From positions 6,755,076-6,819,075 of the forward strand of contig OY986969.1 of NCBI GenBank assembly GCA_963920575.1: DNA of 64,000 nucleotides, in the 5' to 3' direction. Positions 23,340 through 38,771 of this stretch are shown piece by piece; the stretch's first letter is position 1; each line of letters opens with the position of its first letter. Position numbers and translations under genes: made by a program. The notes beneath the pieces were generated by a model. The model saw only the letters and a program-made list of their open reading frames with translations. It searched no databases and had not been told where the DNA came from. The stretch is from Narthecium ossifragum. Taxonomy: Eukaryota > Streptophyta > Magnoliopsida > Dioscoreales > Nartheciaceae.

Positions 23340-23425
23340 TACTTTCTATTTTCTCTTTCTTCTTTTCTCTTTTCTCTTTTCTCTTTTCTCTTTTCTCTTT
23401 GCTCTTTTCTCTTTGGGTTAGCGAT
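23340..23425. repeat. (TTTTCTC)n-type microsatellite
   Basis: Near-continuous CTTTT/TTCTC repeats; a shorter relative lies at 23635-23680. Around it, 23235-23310 and 23520-23600 are two copies of a segment with 'ACTACAACAGCCGCGTACATGAAGTACAA' character, a further local duplication. Confidence 0.7.
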
Positions 23426-23699
23426 TTTTTGCATTCCCAAATTAAAGAGAAAATTAAAGAGAGAAATTTAAAAACTGAAAATTAACAAAGAGTAAATTGA
23501 AGATCAACAACTTCAAGAGCCGCATACATGAAGTACAATTGAATTGTGATACATCATACGAAAAAATTCTCACTTTTTTCATATTTTTCCCACTTTCCCC
23601 CCAAATTTTTCTCAGTATCCCCCATAATTTTCTCTATTCTCTATTTTCTTTGTGGAACCTTTCTCTTTTCTCTTTGTGGAACCTGATCAAAACTGGCTA

Positions 23700-24670
23700 C
23701 TTGGGCTAATCCAGATCTAGTTCAGGCTGGCTTGGAGAAGATGACAAATCAAATCCGGTGGCTGAAGCCTTGCTAGAGCTTGATCGCCGTCGAGGAAGGC
23801 CGATAGGACATCGGAGGTGATGGAGGAGAGGTCATAGAAGCATGGAGATTTCATCTACCGGAGCGGATCAAGGAGATCGGCGATGGAGAAGGTGGATCCG
23901 GAGAGGTCGGCGGCAGTGGTGCTTAGAGGTATAGGCCGCGGCTTCACTAGAGAAGGAGAGGGAGGATGGCGGTGACCGGTTGGAGAATTGATGGAGGGTC
24001 CGTCGGAGCTAAGGCTTTTTCGGAGTTGGAGTTAAGCTTCGACGGCGACAGAATGAAAAGCCAGTCGACCAAGGGCACGATCGGCGGTGACAAGGGCTAG
24101 CAGAGCTTGGCGTTGGCGGATAGCAGCACCGTTGGCAAGAGGGATGAGAGGAGATCGGAGACGTCGTCGACGGGGCTACACGAGGCGACGGGCAGCGAGG
24201 GAAAGAGCTCGGATGGGGTCGATGAGGCGAGGGATGAGAGGAGATCGAAGACATGGTCGACGGGGCTCCATGAGGCGATGGACAACGAGGGAAAGAGCTC
24301 GGATGGGGTCAACGAGGCGCGGGATGAGAGGAGATCGGAGACGTGGTCGACGGGGCTCCACGAGGCGACGGACAGTGAGGGAAAGAGCTCGGATGGGGTC
24401 GATGAGGCGCGGGGTGGAGAGGAGCGGCAGGGGTAGCTTCCGCAACGGAGGAGGCGACGGATCTCGACGATGGTCGGGCTCGGATGCGGTCACCAATGGG
24501 CGGAAGGACGGCGTCGGTGAAGGGGGACCTCAGAGAGGTCAGAAAGGAGATGGGGCGGAGGGGAGGAGTCGCGGATGATGCTAGAGGCAGAGAAGGTGGC
24601 GGGTTTCGACGAAGTCGGGGCTTGTGGTCGCGGTCACCGGTGGCAGGGGAGTGGGGGGAGCGTTGATCTT
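23700..24670. other. GC-rich block without a recognisable gene
   Basis: Purine-rich on the plus strand with many GGCGG/GATCGG words. Open frames in several phases (e.g. 24087-24578) overlap a 90-bp tandem repeat and share no domain with known families. It could be the leader of a degraded retroelement, like the GA/CT-rich leaders in the family X LTRs. Confidence 0.4.
24134..24425. repeat. 90-bp tandem repeat, 3.2 copies
   Basis: The word CGACGGGGCT starts at 24168, 24258 and 24348, exactly 90 bp apart. Units include 'GAGGGAAAGAGCTCGGATGG' and 'GATGAGAGGAGATCGGAGAC'. As 90 is a multiple of three, all frames stay open and translate periodically, which explains the several long open frames. Confidence 0.9.
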
Positions 24671-25667
24671 AGAGAGCATGCTCTCAATCCAGGTAGATAG
24701 GTCGGAGGGGTTGTAGTGGACGGTGTCGGTGACAAGGTGGACGATTATGGCAGCATACTGGTTATCATAGGGGTAAAAAGGTCATCAAAAATATATAACC
24801 AAACATAACTGATCATAACTGATGAAAAATAGTGTTTAGACCTTAAATCTAATGATGGTGGTGTACCCATCAACAAGGTTCACAAATTTGATGTAAACAC
24901 AAATTAACTATTAAATCAATTCAAGTGACTCGCAACCCAAAGTCTAAAACCAACCCGATGTTAATCATGCATAGGTATGAGGAACAAATAAAAAACTGTC
25001 ATTTATTTTTAACAAATTGTGATAGTAAAGATAGCGGTTGTGGTAATTTTTTTTTGCCAAAAAAATAAAGAAATTTGTAATGATAATGATAGGCAACAAC
25101 TTGGACACTCCTTCCTAATAATGACAAACCAAATCCCCAAAAGATTCAAACTAATAATGAATATACAGAATAGACCATAGGAAGACGTCAAGATGAGTAG
25201 TATCCATTCTTTCAAGATTCCCCGCTGGCCATCCGAGACTTGCTTGCCAACGCCGGTGGACCTCCCCCTCACGCAACTATTCCCAAAACTCCCCCTCACG
25301 CAACTGCTCCAAACCGTTGGATCGCAAGAGATCAACCAACCAACTCGCTCGTTGGAGATTCCGCATGCCATCGCCGAAAGCTACTTGTTTTAGAATAGAA
25401 GCTTGTAAAAGAACCCACGTCCCTATCTAAAGTATCAACTCTCCCCCCCGATAGAATATCTATCTATAGTGATATTGTCAGCAACCTTATCTTTTTCTAT
25501 GGTAGTAAAAGACAGCCGGATTGTTGATGGGTCCTTGTTCACATTTGATCCGGACTCGCACTGGATAGACTTAGAACCACATCTTCCGGTTATAAAAAAA
25601 ATAGGACCTTTCTTTTATAAAAATAGGATAATTTACATATTAGGCCTCTACCTGCTGTCTTTTTGAC
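24671..25667. other. Intergenic, nothing recognised
   Basis: AT-rich with short open frames only. A short direct repeat of CTCCCCCTCACGCAACT lies at about 25263-25310. No RNA gene or transposon end identified. Confidence 0.5.
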
Positions 25668-25672
25668 CATGT

Positions 25673-26851
25673 GTTTGCCAAAATAATGACTAAATTATTA
25701 ATGACGGACACGTAAGCAAAAAAACAGTGATTAAATGGACGATAACTATATAATCTTATCGTCCAGATAAAACCTATCGACCAAATGGACGATAGAATAT
25801 TCACAACAGAGGACGACATCGTCCATATGGCAAACATCATTTAAGGGACTAAGGACGATGATCGCCCAAAAGTCACAGTGGGACATGTTACTTAATATCA
25901 TCGTCCAAAAGCAATTAACACATGTGCCAAATATGGTTAAAAAACACATGCATGTATGACGTGGACAAGAAACGATAAGTAAGCCAGCGTAATCGTGACG
26001 TGTGCAACAAAAGAGCATCGACCACGTGTACTCTCCAAACCAGACATAAACGTGGGAGAAGCCGTTGTGGAGCAGTTTGCACACGATCTCCTTCTTTTAC
26101 GCTATCAACCCTCAAGGCGGGAGCAGTTAGTTAGTTTTTTAGAATAAATAGCTTCTCTTCACCACTGTAAACCCCCCCAACACTCTGTAACCTGCTCTGA
26201 AGCATGGCTTTCGTTTCATTTGTACCTGTAAGTTGATTAATAAAAAGCTTTCAGTTTGATTAATGGCTTCTTTTACTGTTTTCTTAGTAAAATCTAGATA
26301 ATGTAGTTGTTTTAATCGTTTTCTCCTTTTATTTCTTTCTTTTAGTTCTAGGTTAATGGGTTCTGTCCGTTTCTGCATCTTTAGCATAGCTTAATCTAAG
26401 ATTAATGTAGATGTAATTAAGTTAAATTAGTTCTAGACTAGATTAAACTAGTTTATTAATTACAGTTTCTTTTCTTCCTGATCATAGGAGTATTTTAGGA
26501 TTAATTTAGGTTTAATTTAGGTTTAATTACGGCTATAATGAGTAGATTTAGATGTTTTCTCTTGATTTAGTAACTTAGGTTGATCTTTAATATTTTCTTT
26601 ATTTAATTTCCCGATCTTAGGTAATTTAAGGCTTTTCAGTAGATTAATTTAGATTATTTTAGATTAATTTAGATAATTGATCTTAATTAGATTATTAAAT
26701 TATGTCTAATCTAGATTTCTATATTACTTGACATCTCTTGTTCGATTATTCAAAGGAGTAGAACTTAACTGCAATCATCTGATACTTAAGTGTGAAATAG
26801 GATTTGACCTTAACTATTTGACCGGTCAACGGTTAGATTTCCTCTCTAACA
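25673..26851 (-). mobile_element. Solo LTR (same family as 4551-5726), TSD CCATG
   Basis: 1179 bp. On the minus strand it runs TGTTAGAGAGG...TTTTGGCAAACA, flanked by CCATG at 25668-25672 and 26852-26856. Near its minus-strand start it carries TCTAACCGTTGACCGGTCAA, shared with the solo LTR at 4551. Length is within 3 bp of that copy. Confidence 0.88.
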
Positions 26852-26856
26852 CCATG

Positions 26857-27263
26857 TGTTGTGTTTTTTTATATTTATGATTGGTGCGGTGCGTTTATAA
26901 ACTAGTGATGAGATGTGATACGATAATAACTGAATAACTATTTAGCATATAATATTAATATTTATGATATAAAAGTGTGTTCATGGGATCTGTTACTTGG
27001 ATGTGTGGATAATTTCAACTGTGGTGTAATCAAAATAGTAGTTTTTCTATTCAAAAATCAATTAAGATTTTATTTTTATGTTTTTATGCTACAGCTGAGT
27101 TGCAGCTAAATAAAAACGCCTATAACAGTTTCGCTTATAACGCGGTTTGGGCATGGTCCCCACTAGTCTACATTACTTTCAAAACGGTGTTATTATGAAC
27201 GCAAATGTATTCGGTTCAAAAAAAAGTGTGTTTGGGTAGTACGAATGCACGCCCAAATGAACT
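26857..27263. other. Intergenic, nothing recognised
   Basis: AT-rich, no open frame of note, no repeat end identified. Confidence 0.5.
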
Positions 27264-27266
27264 CTT

Positions 27267-27909
27267 GGTGCGTTTGGTTGTAGGATAGTCTATCCCGGGA
27301 TTAGAGGGGATATGGATTAGTAACCTGGGATAAGTAGTAGGATATGTATGGTATTTTATTAAAAAGTAGTGATAAATTAGTAATGTTTGGTTGAAAAAGT
27401 AGAGATAAAGTTGATGTGATTGGTTGAAAAGTAGAGATAATGAAGTAATGATCGGTTGAAAAGTGAAAAAGTAAGGATAAAATTGATGTGATTGGTTGAA
27501 AAGAAGAGAAAATGCGGTAATGATTGGTTGAAAAGTAGGGATAAAATAGGGATAAAGTGGGGATAGGAATGTGGATAAAAAAATAGAGATCAGATGGTGT
27601 TTGGTTACAATGTAGGGATAAAGTGGGCTGAAAAGAAGAGAAAATATAGTAATGATTGGTTGAAAAGTAGGGATAAAGTGGGGATAGGAATGAGGATAAA
27701 AATGAGGATTAGATGGTGTTTGGTTGCAATGCAGAGATAAAGTGGGCTGAAAAGAAGAGAAAATATATTAATGATTGGTTGAAAAGTAGGGATAAAGTGG
27801 GGATAGGAATGAGGATAAAAATAGGGATTAGATGGTGTTTGGTTGCAATGCAGGGATAAAGTGGGCTTAACCCAGGATAGGGATTCCTTATCCCCAAATC
27901 AAACAAGCC
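27267..27909. mobile_element. PIF/Harbinger-type MITE with internal 119-bp repeats, TSD CTT
   Basis: 643 bp. The ends are inverted: GGTGCGTTTGGTT at left, and on the minus strand GGCTTGTTTGATT at right, both followed by GGGATA/GGGATT words. A 3-bp duplication CTT lies at 27264-27266 and 27910-27912. Inside, 'GATGGTGTTTGGTTrCAATGyAG' recurs near 27593, 27712 and 27831. TIR style and 3-bp duplication point to PIF/Harbinger. The GGGATAAG / TCCCAGGAT words also occur at 34125-34240, upstream of the big Harbinger element. Confidence 0.65.
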
Positions 27910-27927
27910 CTTGAGGTCACTTAGCCT

Positions 27928-28403
27928 TAGGGGCGAGCAAAACTGAACCGAAATCATAGAACCGAACCAAATCAAAAAATTCGATTCGATTTTTCGGTAT
28001 ATTCAGTTAGGTTTGGGTTTTTATACGTTAAAAATTCGATATTCGGTTTTTATTTTCAAATTCGGTAAATACCGAAATATTTTCGGTAAGAATGTAAGAT
28101 AATGTATCCTTTATATATATATATGATATATCACAGTCTAACCAATTTCGATTCGGTTCGGTTTTTTGGGTCATTCGGTACAGTTTGGTTCGGTATTGTA
28201 AAAAAAAGTTCAGTTCGGTTCATTTTTTAGGTAATTCAGTTCAATTCGATTTTAGAAATACTATACAGACAAAATTAAGTTTGGTTCAGTTCGATTTGAT
28301 TTTTTATAGAAATTCGATTCAGTTCGTATCTTCTGATACCGAATAAATTTCGATATTTGATTTTGTACCAAAAATCGAATCGAATACGGAATACTCACCC
28401 TTA
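27928..28403. mobile_element. hAT-type MITE, imperfect 8-bp TSD
   Basis: 476 bp, termini TAGGGGCGAGCAAAAC and (minus strand) TAAGGGTGAGTATTCC. Flanks are CTTAGCCT (27920-27927) and CTTACCCT (28404-28411), 7 of 8 matching. The interior is full of TTCGGTTCGGTTTT / AACCGAA words. An 8-bp duplication with a short TIR fits hAT. Confidence 0.7.
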
Positions 28404-28445
28404 CTTACCCTCATTTATGTTGACTCCGCAAAATGGCTCACACTT

Positions 28446-28585
28446 GGTATGCATTTATGATAACTTGATACTCATCTATTGTAACTTAATAGGACGCTAT
28501 CTTGATACTCACCCATGATAACTAGATATGCAATTATGATATCTTGATATTCAACTATGGGAACTTGATACGCAGACACTTATTA
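28446..28585. repeat. Imperfect tandem repeat, about 34 bp
   Basis: Four degenerate copies of a 'TATGATAACTTGATACTCA' unit. It lies about 0.4 kb upstream of the protease start. Confidence 0.6.
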
Positions 28586-28827
28586 CATAATAAGCAACAA
28601 ATCTCTCCCCCAAGTCATCACATGTGAGGGTATTCTAGTCATCTTAGGTAAGAAGTGGCCTTAATATACCAAAAGAAAAAACAAAATATAGGAGAAAAAA
28701 AAAGTGGTCTTATATTGCCACAAAAAAAAAAAAAAATGGGCCCTGATATGCAAAGGACGCTGTTCGGCTTTGCTTTGAGTGTCCACAAGTACCACTATCA
28801 CCCAGAAGATATTTCAGTGATACCTGA

Positions 28828-28902
28828 CACGTGACAGAGATGTGGTGGGCCACGTGTGCCGCATCCGGTGGTCCATATTTCACGCAATCCCCCATATATT
28901 GG
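28828..28902 (+). promoter_or_regulatory. Two G-boxes (ABRE-like) and TATA-like element of the RD19-like gene
   Basis: CACGTG occurs at 28828-28833 (in GACACGTGAC) and 28851-28856 (in CCACGTGTG), 23 bp apart and 126-154 bp before the ATG. A CATATATT element lies at about 28893-28900. CACGTG with ACGT core is the binding site for bZIP (ABF/AREB) and bHLH factors. Paired ABREs are a known arrangement in drought/ABA-responsive promoters, which suits an RD19 (responsive-to-dehydration) gene. Regulation is inferred, not shown. Confidence 0.6.
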
Positions 28903-28981
28903 GGCTATCGGCCGGTAGGTTTGGAGCTCATACCCACCCCCACCACGGAGAGGCGTAGGCGCAAAGGGTAAGAAGGAAAGC

Positions 28982-33022
<4,041 letters not shown>

Positions 33023-34120
33023 TATCAACATCGCTGCTGTATATATAGTGTGGTGGATGTACTACAGCCGCTTAGTGGCTTGCTCACACACTAGGGTCAT
33101 GAGACGTAAAATTAAGCTTGTATGGTAATTCCTTCAGAGCTAGAATGCTCTGCTGAACTTTCGTTTGCTTCATCATCTGTATATGGGTGCATTATCTTTC
33201 CTTGCTTTCAATTGGACCAGTTCTCTTTAGCTGGCAATGAAGTTTAATTGTCTGTTGACAGCGTCTAAACCCTGGTGGAATCAAGATTTTTGTGATGTTT
33301 ACCTGCGGCTGCAATGGTTTTTTGTTGATTGTTAAATAAGGCTTGGAATGTGTGTTTGCATATGGTATGTTACACAAATACTTTGTTACTACATTATTGC
33401 ATTGATCTTTAGTCAAGTTTACTATTTATGGTGATGGATATCTCATCATACTGTGGATGATATCATCAATCAGGAAGGGGATAAAGGGGATAGCACTTAT
33501 AATTTCCCATTCTGCGTTGATATGGAATTTGACTCGTTCTGCAAAATTTTGGTGCTGTACAAGGGCTGATCTAAAGATTTTTTCTTTCTTTTTTTCATTA
33601 GTTGTGTTTGAAGGCTAGGAAAGAGAAGAAAAATACAATAAGACTCGATAGCACTCGTAGATGCTCCACAGCTGTTGCGGTGCACCATTTATTGCATTGT
33701 AGCAGGTAATGCTGCAACAAAGAATTGATCTTATGTTTGATTACATGTATTATTTGATGCTCCATCAGCTGATCGGGTGTTTGGTTGGCAGCTGATTCTG
33801 ATGATCAGGCAATCTTTTGTTTGGTTTGCAGCAGCTGTAGGATTTGGTGGATTTTTTAATTATTTGAAACAACTTTGGCTATTGTTAAGTGATTTTTCTA
33901 TGCATAAGATCATATGACCACAACAGAAACGATGTAATTTACGTAATTGTCATGGACATGAGAATTTGTAAACATATGTTGACCAATTTGCAAGAGATGA
34001 TCGCTAGTTTTGAGTAATAAAAACTCTATCTCTTGTTATAACTGAAAAACGAGACCACCGTACAATTTTTTTTTTTAGGTGTTAAGCTGAAGGCTATAGA
34101 GGTTATTACCTGGTCACAAA
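33023..34120. other. 3' flank of the RD19-like gene
   Basis: Includes the 3' untranslated region; no canonical AATAAA within the first 300 bp, so I do not place the poly(A) site. The rest is T-rich with no gene. Confidence 0.5.
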
Positions 34121-34122
34121 GG

Positions 34123-34240
34123 CCCTGTTTGATACTGGGATAAGACCCAAACAACCATTTTATCATGGGATAGGATCCCAGGATAATATGGGATTCTGAT
34201 CCCGGGATCCATAGATCTATCCTGGGATTAAGTTCTCTTC
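34123..34240. repeat. Harbinger-like terminus (possible 5' end of the large element)
   Basis: GGCCCTGTTTGATACTGGG, then GGGATAAG, GGGATAGGATCCCAGGAT and TCCTGGGATTAAG. The style is that of PIF/Harbinger terminal and subterminal repeats and resembles the MITE at 27267. No matching inverted end was found downstream; it may have been lost where a family X LTR now abuts (61.42 kb). Confidence 0.4.
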
Positions 34241-34329
34241 TCAGCGCATATACCCAGGCCTGCTCGTGCCCCTTCTCCATCGTCAGCATCCCAACCTCCA
34301 ATCAGCCAGAAAACGCTCGCCGCCATCCA

Positions 34330-35250
34330 TCTGTGCCGACCCTCGTGGTTGCCGGCGTCCTCTCCGGCAACCACCAGCACCACCAGTCCCTCTACCTCTC
34401 TCCCACCATCTCTCACCTCCAACCATCCCCGATCCACCCTCCCAACCTCCAGCCAGTCGGATCCGGTGGAGATCCAGCCGCTGCAGCCGTCCTTCGCCGC
34501 TCGCCGTCCCCTCCGGCGTCCTCTCCGTCCACCACCAGCACCACCACCACTCTCTCTCTCCCTCCCACCATCTCTCACATCCAACACTCCACCAACCATC
34601 CCCGATCCACCCTCCCAACCTCCAGCCAGCCAGATCCGGTGTAGATCCAGCCGCTGCAACCGCCATTCGCCAGCCCCCGTCACCTCCGGCGTCCTCTCCG
34701 GCTACCACCACCACCACCACTCTCCCGGTCTCTCTCCCACCATCTCTCACATCCAACACTCCACCAACCATCCCCGATCCACCCTCCCAACCTCCAACCA
34801 CCCAAATCTGGTGTAGATCCAGCCGCTGCAGCCGCCCTTCGCCGACCCCCGTCACCTCCGACGAACCCTCCGCCTACCAACAACACCACCACTCTCTTTT
34901 GTCTCTCTCCCACCATCTCTCACATCCAAGACTCCACCAACCATCCCCGATCCACCTTCCCAACCTCCAGCCAGCCAGATCCGGTGTAGATCCAGCCGCT
35001 GCAGCCGCCCTTCGCCGGCCCCCGTCACCTCCGGCGTCCTCTCCGGCAACCACCAAGGCCACCACTTGCTCTCCCTGTCTCCCACCATCTCTCACATCCA
35101 ACACCCCACCAACCATCCCCGATCCACCTTCTCCATCATCACCAACCCGATCCACCCTCCCAACCCCCAGCCAACCAGATCTGGTGGAGATCCAGCCGCT
35201 GCAGCCACCCTTCGCCGTCCCCCGTCACCTCTCCGGCGTCATCTTCGGCT
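34330..35250. repeat. 173-bp tandem repeat, about five copies
   Basis: The phrase GATCCAGCCGCTGCAG lies near 34471, 34644, 34816, 34989 and 35189, giving steps of 173, 172, 173 and 200 bp. Units are C-rich on the plus strand ('CCACCATCTCTCACATCCAAC', 'CCCCGATCCACCCTCCCAAC'). Since 173 is not a multiple of three, a 386-codon frame across it reads successive units in different frames and is not a conserved protein. Confidence 0.88.
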
Positions 35251-35589
35251 ACCTCCAACACCAGCACTCTATCTCCCTCTCTCACATCCAATTTCCCACC
35301 AACCTAACCTCGATCCACCCTCTCCATCATCATCATCCCGATCCTGCCTCGCGACCTCCACCCAGCCAGATATACAGTTTTGGCACCAGCGGCTGCAGCC
35401 AAAACTTCGCCCATCGCCGACGCTGACCTCGCCGTCATCGCCCGCTCCTCCAACCTTCCTTGACAAACCCACCAACCTCGATCCATCCAGCCGACGGTTC
35501 CTCTCTACCTCGAGCCAGCAGAGCGTCTCTACCTCTAGCCGTTGCAGCCGGCCTTCGCAGGCCGCTTTCCATCTCCGGCGACACTCGTC

Positions 35590-35830
35590 ACCTCCGGCGT
35601 CCTCAAGCGCATCACCATCGCCGACGCTGATCTCCTAGTCATCGCCCGGTCCCTGCCCTCCTTCCGTGAGCTTTCTCCAAGTGTTGCTGCGACGGCTTCC
35701 GCACCTCTGGCGTCCACAGGCGCATCACCATCGCCGACGTTGTTGTCCTAGTCATAGCCCTCCCCTCCCCTCCTTCTGTGTGCTTCCTCCCGTGCTGTTG
35801 GGACGGCTTCGGCACCGCCGGTCTCACTGC
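35590..35830. repeat. Two-copy tandem repeat, about 115 bp
   Basis: 'GCGCATCACCATCGCCGAC', 'CCTAGTCATmGCCC' and 'GCTGxGACGGCTTCsGCACC' appear twice, at about 35606 and 35722. Confidence 0.7.
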
Positions 35831-36146
35831 CCTCGCTCTGAATGGTAAGAACTGATCCAGAGCCGGTTTGAAAGATTTGGTCATTCTCTAGAGATTTCTG
35901 AATCTTCTTGTTTCTTTCCAATCTCGCTTTGGTGGTGGGATATTGATGGATGAAATGGTTTCAGGAACCTCCGGGTACTCGATTTTGAACCTGCGCCATC
36001 CCCATCAACACCCCCGACGGCGCTCCTTCCCGGGCCGATCCGAGGTTTGAATTCCTCACTCGTCCTCCCCTAGCATGGTGTATCACGCGCATAATTCTAC
36101 TTTAAGTATCGTTCTTGTTGAATCTTTGGGATGAATGTTAGAAATG

Positions 36147-36398
36147 AATGTTTCATGGTTTAGTTTAGTGAAACTGTGTTAATGCATGTAGAAATGAAAT
36201 GTTGGAATGAATGTTCAAATGGTGAAATGAATGTTGAAATGTTGAAATGAATGTTTCATGGTTTAGTTTAGTGAAACTGTGTTAATGCATGTAGAAATGA
36301 AATGTTGAAATGAATGTTCAAATGTTGAAATAAATGTTCAAATGTTGAAATGAATGTTTCATGGTTTAGTGAAATTGTGTTAATGCATGTAGAAAATA
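36147..36398. repeat. 103-bp tandem repeat, three copies
   Basis: 'AATGTTTCATGGTTTAGT', then 'GTGTTAATGCATGTAGAAA' and several GAAATGAATGTTCAAATG words; copies start near 36147, 36250 and 36353. It lies just upstream of ORF1. Confidence 0.85.
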
Positions 36399-36483
36399 AC
36401 TATAGACGCGTGTGTGGGATGATTGCAGCATTTGCATTTTCACTTTCAATTTTTATGTCGTTTATGTAAATCGCGTCAGAAAT

Positions 36484-37648
36484 ATGTCGAGGAGGGGCAA
36501 CGAGAACGTCGATGCAATGTCGAGGAAAAGTAATTGGATTGAAGCTGAGGATGAGTATTTGTTGGAACTGCTTAGGACAGAACAATTGAACAGTAATATG
36601 TCGCAAGGGGTTTTTCTGAAAAATGCTTGGAGGGATGTTTTGCGGGAGTTCGACAAGACTATGGGCAAGGCTTTGGATTTGGATCACTTGAAGGGTAGAT
36701 GGAAAACATTGAAGAAAAGACATGCGGTCTACAAAGAGCTCCTGCTTATAACTGGATGGGGTTGGGATGTGCCAACGAATATGCCCACCGCACCAAATAA
36801 TGAGGCTTGGGATGAGATGATTATGGTATATGTTTTTAACCGAATGCTTCATAAATTAGTATGAAGTATCAGGATAGGACATCTATTGAATTCATTCTCA
36901 TTCATGTTTTTGATGTTGTCCAGACGAATAGGAAGTTCAAGGCCCTCAAAGGGAAGACTTACAAATTCAGGGAAATCATGGATTTCCTAACTTGCAAGAA
37001 TACCGCCAATGGTGAGTATGCTGAATCCTCTATCAATAATAGGAAAGATGTAGATTCAGAGAGGAAAGATGTAGATTCAGAGAGCACGGCATCCTTTGAT
37101 ACTCCGGCGGATGCCCAATCCCCTCCTCCTCGATATCATCCATCACGTGTGTCTCAGATGCAGAACAGTGATAATTTTGCATACTACACGATGAATTCCA
37201 TGTCGACGTCCTACGCAGACGCAACGTGTGAACCATACCCCGACGTCCCAACAAAGCAAGTCACGCCAAAAGCGCATCCTACACATGGGGGTAGTTCCAC
37301 CGGCGCCGATGCATCTGGTTCTTCCGGAAGCAAGCGTTGTCGGCAAGAGGTTGAGAGGAAAGGTAAGAAGAAGAGGGGTGATGGCAAACCTGATATTACA
37401 CATGTTATTGCGCACCAGTTGCAACGCAAGCTTGACATGAAACAAATGCTATTTGATAAAGTATCTTAATACTCCATTCAACGTTGCATGGAGGTGACGA
37501 AGGGCCTGTCTACGATGACAGATGACAAGTTTATTATACTGGATGTGGTCTTTAATAAACAGTCAGTTAGGGAGTTTTTCTTGTCTCTTACCCGTAATAA
37601 TTTACGATATATGTGGCTACAGAAGGAAGTCAATAAGCTTCTAAACTA
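36484..37648 (+). pseudogene. PIF/Harbinger ORF1: Myb/SANT-like DNA-binding protein with one in-frame stop
   Basis: Exon 1 (36484-36825) starts MSRRGNENV and contains the trihelix-like 'NWIEAEDEYLLELL ... LKGRWKTLKKRHAVYKELL ... GWGWD' region typical of plant Myb/SANT-like (Myb_DNA-bind_3) proteins. A 98-bp GT..AG intron (36826-36923, phase 0) is followed by exon 2 with 'FKALKGKTYKFREIMDFL', a Ser/Pro-rich linker and a basic stretch (RKGKKKRGD) that could be a nuclear signal. A TAA at 37467-37469 interrupts the frame, yet the same frame continues to 37648 with a typical C-terminus ('LSTMTDDKFIILDVVF', 'NNLRYMWLQKEV'). In Harbinger systems this protein partners the transposase for nuclear import and end binding. 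One nonsense change is the only lesion I see. Confidence 0.82.
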
Positions 37649-38771
37649 GTCTGAGTAGGTTGTTTTCTTATTTGTAACTTTGAACTCTTGTCTTGTTCTA
37701 TTTCTCTCTGTACTTGAATCCTATGTTGAATTGTAGTTGGTCTTTGTCGTGATATTCGAATGTGATGTATGTGTTCTTCAAGCATTCATGTAGATGTCCA
37801 GAATGTTTTCATTGTAGAAAGTAATCCTATGTTGAATTGTAGTTGGCATCGTCGATTGGTTAGTTTGTTCAATTATATCCTTGGTTGTGTTGCATTGTGT
37901 CCTTGATTTAATATTCCTGCTTGCATAATTATAGTCTTGATATGAAAATAGTGGTTATTGAGCTACTTATTCCCATCTATGGTGATGAAGGCAATCTGAT
38001 TCTTCACTCCCCGGTTTTTTGTTTTGTGATTGTTCAAATAGTTTTTCTTTTTGGATTACTGTCATCTACTGTCATCTTATAACTAAAAACTGCTTACTGT
38101 CATATTGACAGATTTCATTTCATCAATGCATTTGTTATGCATGTGATGCCATGAATGGAATTAATAGTGGCAGACATGTCAACATCAGATACAAAGTCCT
38201 TTGTAAGTGGAGGGCCCCTCTCCATGTCTCTATGCCGCCCATTATGGACACCATGTCAGCCATTATTGTCATCATGCCAGCAACCATTATTATCTTCACT
38301 GTCAAAGCAAAAGCTCTTGCTCAGGGATGGGACAACTCACAGATCAAAAGCTCCTCCTCTCTATATTAAGCTCAATGGGAGCCTTCTTCGAAGTGTATGT
38401 AGATGCATGTATTAGCGAAGGAAAATTGTAGAGGCTGCCATATCAGCGTGGGGGTCATTCAAACCAAGGTCCCCATTCTCCATATTCCTTCGAGATTGAA
38501 AGGTGTCCCTTCTAATCTAGTTTTTCATGTGGGGTTTTATTGATATTCTCAACCTGTGGATTTTATTTTGGTTTGTCCTCCTAATCTCGGCCTGTTGTAA
38601 ATAAAGTTGTATATGAAATCCTTGATGATATATAACAGTTGCATTCATGTTTTCAAGGTTTCATGCTCTCTATATTACAAGCATTCATCAATACCTGATA
38701 TCCCGGATGATATAACGTTCCCTGTTCTATACTACAAGCATTCATGTTTTCATTGTAGAAAGTAATATTTT
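37649..38771. other. Spacer between Harbinger ORF1 and transposase
   Basis: Contains a local duplication around 37720-37850 ('ATCCTATGTTGAATTGTAGTTGG' twice) and a third echo, 'CATTGTAGAAAGTAAT', at 38753. A few open frames at 38151-38431 show no domain I recognise. Confidence 0.5.

Noticed and set aside
25193..25393. 66-codon ORF in the intergenic region
   Set aside because: Short, internally repetitive, no domain, no splice or promoter support.
34330..35250. 173-bp repeat as centromeric satellite
   Set aside because: The length is in the range of plant centromere satellites, but only five C-rich copies occur, next to a transposon and a host gene.
34266..35638. 386-codon and 190-codon Pro/Ser/His-rich ORFs
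   Set aside because: They run over a 173-bp tandem repeat; the period is not a multiple of three, so units are read in different frames and no protein repeat is conserved.
38151..38431. Three overlapping ORFs between Harbinger ORF1 and transposase
   Set aside because: No recognisable domain; mutual overlap in three frames suggests chance openness.
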